Assembly: GCA_013377005.1 (NCBI GenBank) | Contig: JACABE010000001.1 | Span: 149,307-213,306 of the forward strand | Origin: Bacteroidota bacterium | GTDB taxonomy: Bacteria > Bacteroidota > Bacteroidia > Bacteroidales > JACABE01 | Length of the DNA stretch: 64,000 nucleotides | Direction: 5' to 3' | Shown here: in pieces, positions 43,451 to 52,404 of the stretch | How the letters are laid out: each line of letters begins with the position of its first letter | Numbering within the stretch: the stretch's first letter is position 1 | Translations under genes and position numbers: made by a program | The notes under the pieces: model-generated | Database searches by the model: none | What the model saw: only the letters and a program-made list of their open reading frames with translations | What the model was told of the DNA's origin: nothing

Positions 43451-44293
43451 ATGAACAGAATTATATATCTTATCCTGCTGAGTATTGTAACAATGCTTTT
43501 TAGCTGTACCGAAAAAATGGACATTCAGTTAGACGACACCTATACTCGTTTGGTTGTTGAAGGCAGATTTTCCACCGATACTACAGTTCATAAAGTAAGA
43601 CTTACCAAAACTTCGAGTTATTTCTATAATAACACTGCACTTCCAGTAAGTGGAGCTATTGTAACAATAAGCGATGGTGTTAATACAATTTTGTTAACTG
43701 AGAATCCTTTGCACCTAGGTGTTTACGAAACACCTGCTAGCACTTATGGAATGATTGGTAAAACTTATCATTTGTTGATTAAAAATGTGGATATTGATGG
43801 GGATGGTGTTAAAGAAGAATATTCTGCAAATTCAACAATTTATCCTATAAATAAAGTTGATTCGATTGCGATGAAATACGACCCGCATTTTGAATCTTGG
43901 GAAGTAAAATGCTATGTTTTAGATCCGCCCACCGAAGATTATTATTTATTCAATATTTATAAAAACCATGTTTTGTTAACAGATACTATTACAGAACCAT
44001 TAGTTGTTGACGATAAAATGTATAACGGAAATTACACCAATGGAATAGGAGTTGGGTATTTGAGAGATGAAAAACCCGACGAAAAAGCATTTCCTGGTGA
44101 TACTATTGAACTGGAAATTTGGAGAATAACTAAAGAATTTCAAAAATTTGTTATGGAATTACAGGATGCTACACGTCCATCCACTCCACTTTTTAGCGGA
44201 CCTCCGGCAAATGTAAAAGGAAATATCAGCAACGGTGCCGTTGGATATTTTACTGCATATTCTATTTCGAGATGCAAAGGGGTAATAAGATAA
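43451..44293 (+). CDS. DUF4249 lipoprotein, partner of the TonB receptor
   Basis: 280 residues. The start is the ATG 4 nt after the receptor stop; it yields a lipoprotein signal with lipobox LFSC (Cys19). DUF4249 features follow: YTRLVVEGRFSTD, VSGAIVTISDG, YEEYSANSTIYP-like segment and the end NISNGAVGYFTAYS. A DIDGDGVKEEY stretch looks like a calcium-binding loop. The lipoprotein probably caps or assists the receptor at the cell surface. Confidence 0.9.
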   Translation: MNRIIYLILLSIVTMLFSCTEKMDIQLDDTYTRLVVEGRFSTDTTVHKVRLTKTSSYFYNNTALPVSGAIVTISDGVNTILLTENPLHLGVYETPASTYGMIGKTYHLLIKNVDIDGDGVKEEYSANSTIYPINKVDSIAMKYDPHFESWEVKCYVLDPPTEDYYLFNIYKNHVLLTDTITEPLVVDDKMYNGNYTNGIGVGYLRDEKPDEKAFPGDTIELEIWRITKEFQKFVMELQDATRPSTPLFSGPPANVKGNISNGAVGYFTAYSISRCKGVIR

Positions 44294-44316
44294 TGTGATT
44301 AGAAAGTGATATAAAT

Positions 44317-44372
44317 CCAGTCAGATTAAAGATTTGTTTTTACGATAAACATCCTCTAATCTGACTGGTTTT
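44317..44372. terminator. Intrinsic terminator between DUF4249 and M3 peptidase genes
   Basis: Perfect 12-bp stem CCAGTCAGATTA / TAATCTGACTGG (44317-44328 and 44357-44368) with a 28-nt loop and TTTTAT after it; flanking A residues on the other side allow some function for the convergent gene. Confidence 0.8.
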
Positions 44373-44377
44373 ATAAA

Positions 44378-46492
44378 CTATTTTTTCAATCCACTGCGAA
44401 TTAAAAGTGCATCATTTGTAGGTTCTTGTCCTCTGAAACGTATGTAGAGTGTCATTGGATGTTCTGTACCACCGCGTGAAAGTATATTTTTTCTGAAAGA
44501 ATCAGCTGTAGCTTTATTAAAGATTCCATTCTTTTTGAAAACAGAAAAAGCATCTGCATCCAAAACCTCTGCCCATTTATAACTATAATAGCCTGCGGCA
44601 TATCCACCATCGAAAATATGACTAAATGAGGTACTTATATTGGTGCCTTCAATATAAGGAAGTAATTCTGAAGATTCAATAGATTTTCTTTCAAATTCTT
44701 TCACAGAGATATTAATTGGCTGTGTAATGGAATGCCATGCCATATCGCTCATTGCATAAGTAATTTGTCGCATTGAACTGTATCCTGCCTGAAAATTATT
44801 ATAGTCGTTGATACGTTTGATTAAGTCAGCAGGAATTAATTCATTGGTTTTATAATGACGGGCGAACATATCTAAAAATTGTTTTTCAACTGCAAAATTT
44901 TCCATGATTTGTGAAGGTAATTCTACAAAATCGCGATAAACACTTGTTCCGGATAAGCTTCCGTAAGTTGAATTGGATAACATTCCATGTAATGCATGTC
45001 CAAATTCATGTAAGAAAGTTGTAACCTCATCAAATGTTAATAAGGATGGTTTGTCATCTGTAGGTTTTGTAAAATTACAAACTACCTGAATCAATGGACG
45101 ATGATCGATACCATTCATTTTATATTGTTCATGTAATGAAGTCATCCAAGCACCGTTGCTTTTGGTTTCGCGTGGGAAAAAATCCAGATATAAAATTGCT
45201 AAGAATTTCCCTTTTTCATCTGTAACTTCGTATGTTTTAACATCTTGTTGATAAATTGGAATTTTTGTATTAGCTTTAAAATTCAAACCATAAAGTGTAT
45301 TTGCTAATTTGAAGATTCCTAACTTTACTTTTTCTAATTCAAAGTACGGCTTCATCATTTCATCATCAATTTTGAATTTTTCGTTTTTCATTTTTTCAGA
45401 ATAAAAAGCCCAGTCCCAACGTTGAAGAGATTCTTCCAATCCATTTTTAGCAGCAAATTCCTGCATTTCTTTTACTTCTTCTTTAGCAGCAGGCATAGAA
45501 GCTGTTTCTAATTCTTCCAGAAAACTAGTTACTTTTGCTGCTGATTTTGCCATACGTTCTTCCAATACATAGTCAGCATAAGTTTTATAACCAAGTAAAT
45601 TAGCCATTTTTAAACGCAGTTCAGCGAAACGAAGAACAATTTTAGAATTGTCATTTTCATTGCCTTTGAAACATCTGGAAGCATAAGCAAAAGACATCTG
45701 CTTACGCAAATCTCTTCTTTCGGAATATTTCATAAATGCACCAATACTAGGCCCTGATAAATCAAAAGCCCAGCCCTGTTTGCCTTTTTCTTTAGCAGTT
45801 ATAGCTCCCATAGCAATAGCACTTTCCGGAAGACCTGCTAAGTCAGCCTTGTCCGTAATTTCTAATAAAAACGCATTGGTTTCTTTCAATAAATTGTCTT
45901 TATATTTTAATGAAATATCTGATAATTCCTTTGAGATTTCTCTGTATTCTTTTTTCTGAGTTTCATCCAAATTGGCTCCATTGCGGACAAAGCCACGATA
46001 AGATTTTTCTAAGAGCATTTGTTGCTCTGTATTTAATTTTAAAGCTTCTTTTTGTTTATAAACGGCATTAACTCTTTCAAATAAAATGGGATCTAAACTT
46101 ACATCATTACCGTATTCAGTAACCAAAGGCATTACATCATACGCAATTTTTTGAAGTTCTTCTGTAGAGTTAGCTTCGAGAAGATTAAAGAATACATTGC
46201 TAACACGGGAAAGAAGCATCCCGCTATGTTCTATTGCTTCAATTGTATTTTCAAATGTTGCCGCATTTTTATTTTTTTTAATTACATTAATTTCCTCCTT
46301 AGCAACAAGAATTGCGTATTTAAAAGCTGGTAAATAATGTTCGGGCTTAATCTTATTGAATGGAGGTGTTTCATAAGGTGTATCCCATTTTGTTAGCAGT
46401 GGATTGCTAGCTATGCTTTCTTTTTGAGCCGAAAGCTTTGTTGTTCCAACAAAAATTGTCATAATTAAAATACTTAATAAATGTTTTTTCAT
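44378..46492 (-). CDS. Exported M3-family oligopeptidase (Dcp/PrlC-like)
   Basis: 704 residues from the ATG at 46492; the upstream ATG at 46513 lies inside the -7 element (46511-46518). A signal peptide ending LSAQ (1-22) puts it in the periplasm or outer membrane, unlike cytoplasmic OpdA. The M3 zinc site FLHEFGHALHG is near residue 490; MDGIDHRPL-like and GGYAAGYYSYKWAEV segments are family-typical. It is a metallopeptidase removing dipeptides or cutting short peptides, most likely the Dcp type given its export. Confidence 0.94.
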   Translation of the reverse strand: MKKHLLSILIMTIFVGTTKLSAQKESIASNPLLTKWDTPYETPPFNKIKPEHYLPAFKYAILVAKEEINVIKKNKNAATFENTIEAIEHSGMLLSRVSNVFFNLLEANSTEELQKIAYDVMPLVTEYGNDVSLDPILFERVNAVYKQKEALKLNTEQQMLLEKSYRGFVRNGANLDETQKKEYREISKELSDISLKYKDNLLKETNAFLLEITDKADLAGLPESAIAMGAITAKEKGKQGWAFDLSGPSIGAFMKYSERRDLRKQMSFAYASRCFKGNENDNSKIVLRFAELRLKMANLLGYKTYADYVLEERMAKSAAKVTSFLEELETASMPAAKEEVKEMQEFAAKNGLEESLQRWDWAFYSEKMKNEKFKIDDEMMKPYFELEKVKLGIFKLANTLYGLNFKANTKIPIYQQDVKTYEVTDEKGKFLAILYLDFFPRETKSNGAWMTSLHEQYKMNGIDHRPLIQVVCNFTKPTDDKPSLLTFDEVTTFLHEFGHALHGMLSNSTYGSLSGTSVYRDFVELPSQIMENFAVEKQFLDMFARHYKTNELIPADLIKRINDYNNFQAGYSSMRQITYAMSDMAWHSITQPINISVKEFERKSIESSELLPYIEGTNISTSFSHIFDGGYAAGYYSYKWAEVLDADAFSVFKKNGIFNKATADSFRKNILSRGGTEHPMTLYIRFRGQEPTNDALLIRSGLKK

Positions 46493-46510
46493 TTTGATAA
46501 ATGTTTTTTG

Positions 46511-46518
46511 CAAAGATA
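46511..46518 (-). promoter_or_regulatory. Candidate -7 element TATCTTTG for the M3 peptidase gene
   Basis: Exact TAnnTTTG match on the minus strand, 18 nt before the ATG at 46492. Confidence 0.45.
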
Positions 46519-46657
46519 AAAGCTTTGATTAGACAAAAGTATTATGGTTGATGATATTTAATTTTTTTTCGACAAAAGTGTTTTTTTCGATAATAACAAG
46601 AAATATTAAGCCTGAAAATTATTTTAAGGTTTTTGAGATTTCTTGTCAAAATTAATG

Positions 46658-46665
46658 TAGGTTTG
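46658..46665 (+). promoter_or_regulatory. Candidate promoter (-7 TAGGTTTG) for the macroglobulin-pbpC unit
   Basis: Exact TAnnTTTG match in the TGTAGGTTTG-like context, with TTG at 46633-46635 (22-bp spacer), 79 nt before the ATG. Confidence 0.5.
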
Positions 46666-46744
46666 TAAAATAATTGCTATTACATAACAATTTCGTAAAC
46701 AACTACGTTACATAGTAATTTTCACTTTAACCACATCTATTTTT

Positions 46745-49700
46745 ATGAAAAAAAGAACCATTCAGATTGCTGCTACAGTAATTACTGTGTTGGTGCTTGC
46801 ATTTGTAGTTTATAAAGTAGCTACTCAAAAGCATCATTTTAAAAGAGTTAATCCTGCATTTAAGGAGTATGTTCAGGCATTTACGTCGGGTGTGGTTTCA
46901 ACCCATACTACTGTAAAAGTAAGGCTTGCCAACGATTATGCAGATTCCTCATTGTTCGGATCAGAAATCAAAGAAAGTCTTTTTAGTTTCAAACCTTCCA
47001 TTAAAGGGAAAGCAATATGGATGGATAGCCGTACCATTGCATTTTATCCGTACGAAAAATTACCACCCAAAAAGTTTTATGAAGCAGAATTTTATTTGTC
47101 AAAACTGATAAAAGTACCTGATTCTTTGAAGACACTGGAATTTCAATTTCAAACTCTACAACAGGATTATGAGGTAAAAGTTGAAAATCATAAAGCCTAT
47201 AACAAATTAAATTTGTCATTGGAGAAACTATATGGAACAATTCATACTGCTGATATTGCCGAAGATTTACAAGTTGAAAAAGTATTAATTGCCGAACAAA
47301 GCGGGAAGCAATTACCGATAACATGGGTTCATGACGGACAAAAAAAAATACATTATTTCCAAATAGATTCTGTAAAAAGAGGATCGTTGAAAAGCTTTGT
47401 AACACTTAAATATAAGGGCAAACCCATTGAAGCAAAAACAAAAGGTGAACAAAATATAGAGATTCCATCTTTGGGGGATTTCAAATTAACAAATGTTAGA
47501 CTTGTGCAAGGATCTGAACAATATATATTGGCACAGTTTTCTGATCCGTTAATGGAGAATCAAAACCTTGATGGATTAATTAAAATTGCTAAATCAATGG
47601 ATTTGCGTTATGCAGTTGAAGACAATGAACTTAGGATTTATCCTCCATTGAAAAAAACAGGAGATGCTACTTTAACAATAGAATCTTCTATTAGAAATGC
47701 CAATGGAGATGATTTGAACCTTACTGTAAATAAAAAAATTACATTTGAAGACAGCAAACCCAATGTTCGTTTTATCGGAAATGGAACTATAATGCCATCT
47801 TCCAATGGTTTATTGCTGCCGTTTGAAGCAGTAAATTTAAAAGCGATTGATATCAAAGTTTGTAAAATTTACGAAAACAATATCATTCAGTTTTTACAGA
47901 TAAATGATTTGAGTGGGCAAAGTGAATTGACAAGGGTTGGGAAAACTGTACTAAAAAAGACCTTTCCGTTAACAAATGTATTGGATTATGGAAAGTGGAA
48001 TCGCTTTTCTATTGACTTGTCACAGCTAATAAAAACAGAACCCGGAGCTATATATTCGGTTCGTTTAAGTTTTAAAAAAGATTACTCTTCCTATCCATGT
48101 GATGGAGAATCAGATGTGAAAGAAGATATTGACCTTGTAACGTGGAATGAAGACAATGAAAGAGAAGATGGCTGGTATTATGAAAATTACTATTACGATG
48201 ATTATTATGATGAAGACGGATATTATTACTATAACTGGGAAGAACGTGATGATCCTTGTAAAAAATCCTATTACAATAATAAATCCATTACCCGTAATGT
48301 GTTGGCATCTGATTTGGGAATAATTGCAAAAGCAGGAAGTTCAGGCAATTTTAATATATATGTTACTAATCTGGTATCTGCCAAGCCTATTTCTAACGTA
48401 AGCATTGAGTTTTATGATTATCAGCAGCAATTACTTGGTAAAGTGAATACTAACGAAGACGGGATGGCTGAAATAAAACTTAAAAGACGACCTTTCGTTA
48501 TTGTTGCAAAGAAAGATGATCAGCGGGGCTATTTGAAAATGATAGAAGGTTCATCTTTATCGTTGAGTATGTTTGATGTAAGTGGAGAAACGGTACAGAA
48601 AGGGTTGAAGGGCTTTATTTATGGAGAGCGCGGTGTATGGCGCCCTGGTGATTCATTGTATCTGACTTTTATATTAGAGGATAAGGAAAAAGTACTTCCG
48701 GGAAATCACCCTGTAACTTTTGATTTAATCAACCCCAATGGTCAGATTGTGAGGCGGATGATCAAAACAAACAGTATAAATGGATTCTATGATTTCAGAA
48801 CTTCTACAGAAAAAAATGCTACTACGGGTAACTGGCAGGCTAAAGTAAAAGTAGGAGGTGTTGAGTTTCAAAAAAGTATTAAAATAGAAACGGTTAAACC
48901 CAATCGCTTGAAAATTAATCTTAGTTTTGGTAAAGAATACCTTGCCAAAAATGATCAGTCTAAAGGTAATCTGGAGGCTCACTGGCTTACAGGTGCAACG
49001 GCTAAAAGTCTAAAAGCAACTGTAAACTTAACACTTACACGTTCTGCTACTACTTTCAAAAAATATCCAGACTATGTTTTTGAAAATCCGACTTCAGGTT
49101 TTACTTCCGAAAATATAACTGTGTTCGCCGGCAATCTTGATGAAAAAGGAAAAGCTACAATAAATCCTAATATAAATATTACTTCAGCTGCTCCCGGAAT
49201 GCTGAAAGCTAATTTTGAAACTACTGTTTTTGAAAATGGTGGTGATTTTAGTGTCGATAGATTTCAGCTACCTTATTATCCTTTCCAGACTTATGCAGGG
49301 GTATCAGTTCCACAGAATGCTAATAATGACAGGATGTTATATACAGATAAGACTTATTCTGTCAATTTATTGAACTTGGATTACAATGGAATGATAGTTC
49401 CTTCTAATAAACTTAAAGTGGAGTTGTATAAAATTGAATGGCGCTGGTGGTGGGATAATTCAGAATCTGGATCACAGGCTGATTTTATCTCTACATCTTA
49501 TAGTCAGCTTAAAGACACTTTAACATTACCTACTACTGCAGGAAGAGCTGTTTATAAATTAAAAGTTGATAATGATAACTGGGGTCGTTATCTTATAAAA
49601 GTTACAGACCTTAAATCTGGTCATAGCTGTGGAAAAGTAGTTTATATAGATTGGTATGGATATTCCCGAGCTCCCGGAGGAGAAAAGCAAGCGGCTACTA

Positions 49701-52312
49701 TGCTCACTTTTACTGCAGATAAAGAAAAATACAATGTTGGTGAAAAAGTAAAAATTACAATTCCTACTTCAGCTGATGGCAGAGCTTTGCTTACCTTGGA
49801 AACAGGATCAAAAGTACTAAAGTCTTTCTGGATACCTACCAAACAGGGAAACACTGAATTTGTCTTTGATGTTACTACAGATATGGCTCCCAATTGTTAT
49901 GCTTATGTAACTTTAATCCAGCCGCATGCTCAGACTAAAAATGATCTTCCCATACGTTTGTACGGCATTATCCCGATAATGGTTGAAGATCCTAATACGC
50001 ATCTAACGCCTGTTATTACAATGAAAGATGTGTTACAGCCTGAGCAGAATGCAACCATTACTGTTAAAGAACAAAAAGGCAAAGCTATGACCTATACTCT
50101 GGCTGTTGTTGATGAAGGATTGCTGGATTTAACCCGTTTTAAAACACCCAATCCATGGTTCGTATTTTATGCACGTGAAGCATTAGGTGTAAAAACCTGG
50201 GATTTGTTTGATATGGTAATGGGTGCTTATACCGGAGAATTACAGCGAATCTTAAGCATTGGAGGCGATGGAGAAGGACTGAATAAAGGCAGCCTAAAAG
50301 CTAACCGCTTTATTCCAATGGTTAAATTTTTAGGTCCATTTGAGCTGATTAAGGGGCAATCAAAAACGCATACATTTAAAATGCCGCAATATATAGGTTC
50401 AGTTCGTGTGATGGTGGTTGCCGGAGACAATGGTAAGTATGGCTGTGCTGAAAAAGCTGTAGCAGTGAGGAAACCTTTAATGGTACTTGGAACTTTGCCA
50501 AGGGTTGTTGGTCCGGGTGAAACTGTTAATCTTCCAGTAAGTGTTTTTGCAATGGAAAAGTTTGTGAAGGATGTTAAAGTTCAAATTGTTGCTGACAATA
50601 TGTTTGCTGTAAATGGAAGTTCAAGCCGTAGCTTAACTTTTAAAACGCCAAGTGATGAAATGGTTAATTTTGAACTAAAAGTAAAAGAAATGACAGGCGT
50701 TGGTAAAATAAAAATCATAGCTACAAGCGGCAATCAGAAAGCTGTTCATGATATTGAGATTGATATTCGAAATCCAAATCCAAGGGTGACGGATGTGATT
50801 GAAAGTATTATTCAGCCTGAGAAATCATGGAATGCAAACTATCAGTTGGTGGGAATGCTGGGAACAAATAAAGCTGTACTGGAAGTTTCATCTGTTCCAC
50901 CATTGAACTTGGAAAAACGTCTGAATTATCTGATAGAATATCCTCATGGTTGTATAGAACAAACCACCTCATCTGTTTTTCCTCAATTGTACCTGTCAGA
51001 TTTACTCGAATTAACAACCAATCAAAAAGTAAGAACAGAACAAAATATTAAATCAGCTATTCAGCGATTGAAATCATTCCAGCTCTCCAATGGAGGATTA
51101 GGGTATTGGCAAGGTGCTCAATATGCTGATGATTGGGGGAGCAATTATGCCGGACATTTTATGTTGGAAGCAGAATTGAAAGGATACCAGCTGCCAATGG
51201 GTTTCATCGCAGCCTGGAAAAAATATCAAAAACAGAAAGCTGTTACCTGGTCTGTAAATGCCAGCTATTATAACGATGATCTCTTACAGGCATATCGTTT
51301 ATATACCTTAGCTTTAGCAAAATCACCTGAACTGGGTGCTATGAATAAATTGTATGAATTCAAAGGACTTTCTATAGCTGCACGATGGCAATTGGCTGCA
51401 ACTTATCAGTTGGCCGGAAAGCCCGAAGTTGCAAAAAATCTGATAAGTAGTGCATCAACTTACATCAAACCCTATCGGGAACTTTGGTATACCTACGGAT
51501 CCGATCTCAGAGATAAGGCTATGATTGTTCAGACATTATGTTTAATGAATCAAAAAGTGAAAGCCGCTGCACTTGTAAAAGAAATTTCATCTCAATTATG
51601 TAAAAGCGAATGGATGAGCACACAATCTACAGCTTATTGTTTGTTAGCAATTACAAAATATACAGGTTCTTCTACAGGTTCTGGAATCAATATCTCTTAT
51701 AAATCAGAAGGAAGTCAGGCAACAGCTGTTCAAACCAAAAAATCAATTTCAAAGCTTGATCTTGGGGTGAAACAGAATGCTAAAAATGGAAAAATTCTGA
51801 TAAACAATACAGGTAAAAACATATTGTATGCCCGAATCATAACACAGGGTATTCCTGTTGCCGGAGATAAGTCCTCGTCTCAGAATGACTTAAGAATGAC
51901 TGTTGATTATAAAACTATTAATGGTCAACGGCTGAATCCTTATAAATTGGAACAAGGTACTAATTTTATGGTTGAGGTAACCGTTACCAATCCCGGCAGC
52001 AGAGGGATTTATAAGCAACTTGCCTTAACCCAGATTTTTCCATCTGGATGGGAAATATTTAATGCAAGAATGAGTGAACTGGCTCAGTCAACAACCAATG
52101 CATCTTATTTTAATTATCAGGATGTAAGGGACGATAGGGTTAATACTTATTTCGACCTTAATCCTAATCAGTCAAAAACTTTTAAAATAATGCTCAACCC
52201 GAGTTATCTTGGAAAATTCTATTTACCAACAATAAGCTGTGAAGCCATGTATGATAATACTATAAATGCACGTATTGCTGGAAGTTGGGTGGAAGTTGTG
52301 GGTGTAAAATAA
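46745..52312 (+). CDS. Alpha-2-macroglobulin-like protein with thioester
   Basis: 1855 residues, the length of the long bacterial form. One N-terminal hydrophobic helix (about 8-26) serves as signal-anchor; no lipobox. Macroglobulin MG-type beta domains follow, including RGVWRPGDSLYL near residue 630, then the A2M core, and the thioester motif GCIEQT with Cys1403 and Gln1406 (family CxEQ), followed by the alpha-helical toroid (about 1420-1690) and a C-terminal receptor-like domain. It traps and covalently binds attacking proteases in the periplasm. An unusual Tyr/Asp/Glu-rich stretch spans about residues 460-506. The pbpC gene follows, as in the yfhM-pbpC pair of enterobacteria. Confidence 0.94.
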   Translation: MKKRTIQIAATVITVLVLAFVVYKVATQKHHFKRVNPAFKEYVQAFTSGVVSTHTTVKVRLANDYADSSLFGSEIKESLFSFKPSIKGKAIWMDSRTIAFYPYEKLPPKKFYEAEFYLSKLIKVPDSLKTLEFQFQTLQQDYEVKVENHKAYNKLNLSLEKLYGTIHTADIAEDLQVEKVLIAEQSGKQLPITWVHDGQKKIHYFQIDSVKRGSLKSFVTLKYKGKPIEAKTKGEQNIEIPSLGDFKLTNVRLVQGSEQYILAQFSDPLMENQNLDGLIKIAKSMDLRYAVEDNELRIYPPLKKTGDATLTIESSIRNANGDDLNLTVNKKITFEDSKPNVRFIGNGTIMPSSNGLLLPFEAVNLKAIDIKVCKIYENNIIQFLQINDLSGQSELTRVGKTVLKKTFPLTNVLDYGKWNRFSIDLSQLIKTEPGAIYSVRLSFKKDYSSYPCDGESDVKEDIDLVTWNEDNEREDGWYYENYYYDDYYDEDGYYYYNWEERDDPCKKSYYNNKSITRNVLASDLGIIAKAGSSGNFNIYVTNLVSAKPISNVSIEFYDYQQQLLGKVNTNEDGMAEIKLKRRPFVIVAKKDDQRGYLKMIEGSSLSLSMFDVSGETVQKGLKGFIYGERGVWRPGDSLYLTFILEDKEKVLPGNHPVTFDLINPNGQIVRRMIKTNSINGFYDFRTSTEKNATTGNWQAKVKVGGVEFQKSIKIETVKPNRLKINLSFGKEYLAKNDQSKGNLEAHWLTGATAKSLKATVNLTLTRSATTFKKYPDYVFENPTSGFTSENITVFAGNLDEKGKATINPNINITSAAPGMLKANFETTVFENGGDFSVDRFQLPYYPFQTYAGVSVPQNANNDRMLYTDKTYSVNLLNLDYNGMIVPSNKLKVELYKIEWRWWWDNSESGSQADFISTSYSQLKDTLTLPTTAGRAVYKLKVDNDNWGRYLIKVTDLKSGHSCGKVVYIDWYGYSRAPGGEKQAATMLTFTADKEKYNVGEKVKITIPTSADGRALLTLETGSKVLKSFWIPTKQGNTEFVFDVTTDMAPNCYAYVTLIQPHAQTKNDLPIRLYGIIPIMVEDPNTHLTPVITMKDVLQPEQNATITVKEQKGKAMTYTLAVVDEGLLDLTRFKTPNPWFVFYAREALGVKTWDLFDMVMGAYTGELQRILSIGGDGEGLNKGSLKANRFIPMVKFLGPFELIKGQSKTHTFKMPQYIGSVRVMVVAGDNGKYGCAEKAVAVRKPLMVLGTLPRVVGPGETVNLPVSVFAMEKFVKDVKVQIVADNMFAVNGSSSRSLTFKTPSDEMVNFELKVKEMTGVGKIKIIATSGNQKAVHDIEIDIRNPNPRVTDVIESIIQPEKSWNANYQLVGMLGTNKAVLEVSSVPPLNLEKRLNYLIEYPHGCIEQTTSSVFPQLYLSDLLELTTNQKVRTEQNIKSAIQRLKSFQLSNGGLGYWQGAQYADDWGSNYAGHFMLEAELKGYQLPMGFIAAWKKYQKQKAVTWSVNASYYNDDLLQAYRLYTLALAKSPELGAMNKLYEFKGLSIAARWQLAATYQLAGKPEVAKNLISSASTYIKPYRELWYTYGSDLRDKAMIVQTLCLMNQKVKAAALVKEISSQLCKSEWMSTQSTAYCLLAITKYTGSSTGSGINISYKSEGSQATAVQTKKSISKLDLGVKQNAKNGKILINNTGKNILYARIITQGIPVAGDKSSSQNDLRMTVDYKTINGQRLNPYKLEQGTNFMVEVTVTNPGSRGIYKQLALTQIFPSGWEIFNARMSELAQSTTNASYFNYQDVRDDRVNTYFDLNPNQSKTFKIMLNPSYLGKFYLPTISCEAMYDNTINARIAGSWVEVVGVK

Positions 52313-52321
52313 AATTTTATT

Positions 52322-52358
52322 AGTGATAGTTTTACGTCAAGTGAGGCTATCACTTTTT
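52322..52358 (+). terminator. Terminator-like hairpin between the macroglobulin and pbpC genes
   Basis: Perfect 8-bp stem AGTGATAG / CTATCACT (52322-52329 and 52347-52354) with a 17-nt loop and a short T run. No -7 element was seen before pbpC, so read-through from the macroglobulin promoter probably makes the pbpC mRNA at a reduced level. Confidence 0.65.
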
Positions 52359-52404
52359 ATTCTTAATCCAGAATAGATTGATTTAAAAGGTATTATAAGT
52401 ACAC

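Noticed and set aside
36148-52348. Shared word AAGTGAGGCT at 36148-36157 and 52339-52348
   Set aside because: A 10-base match is expected many times by chance in 64 kb, and the flanking sequences do not align.
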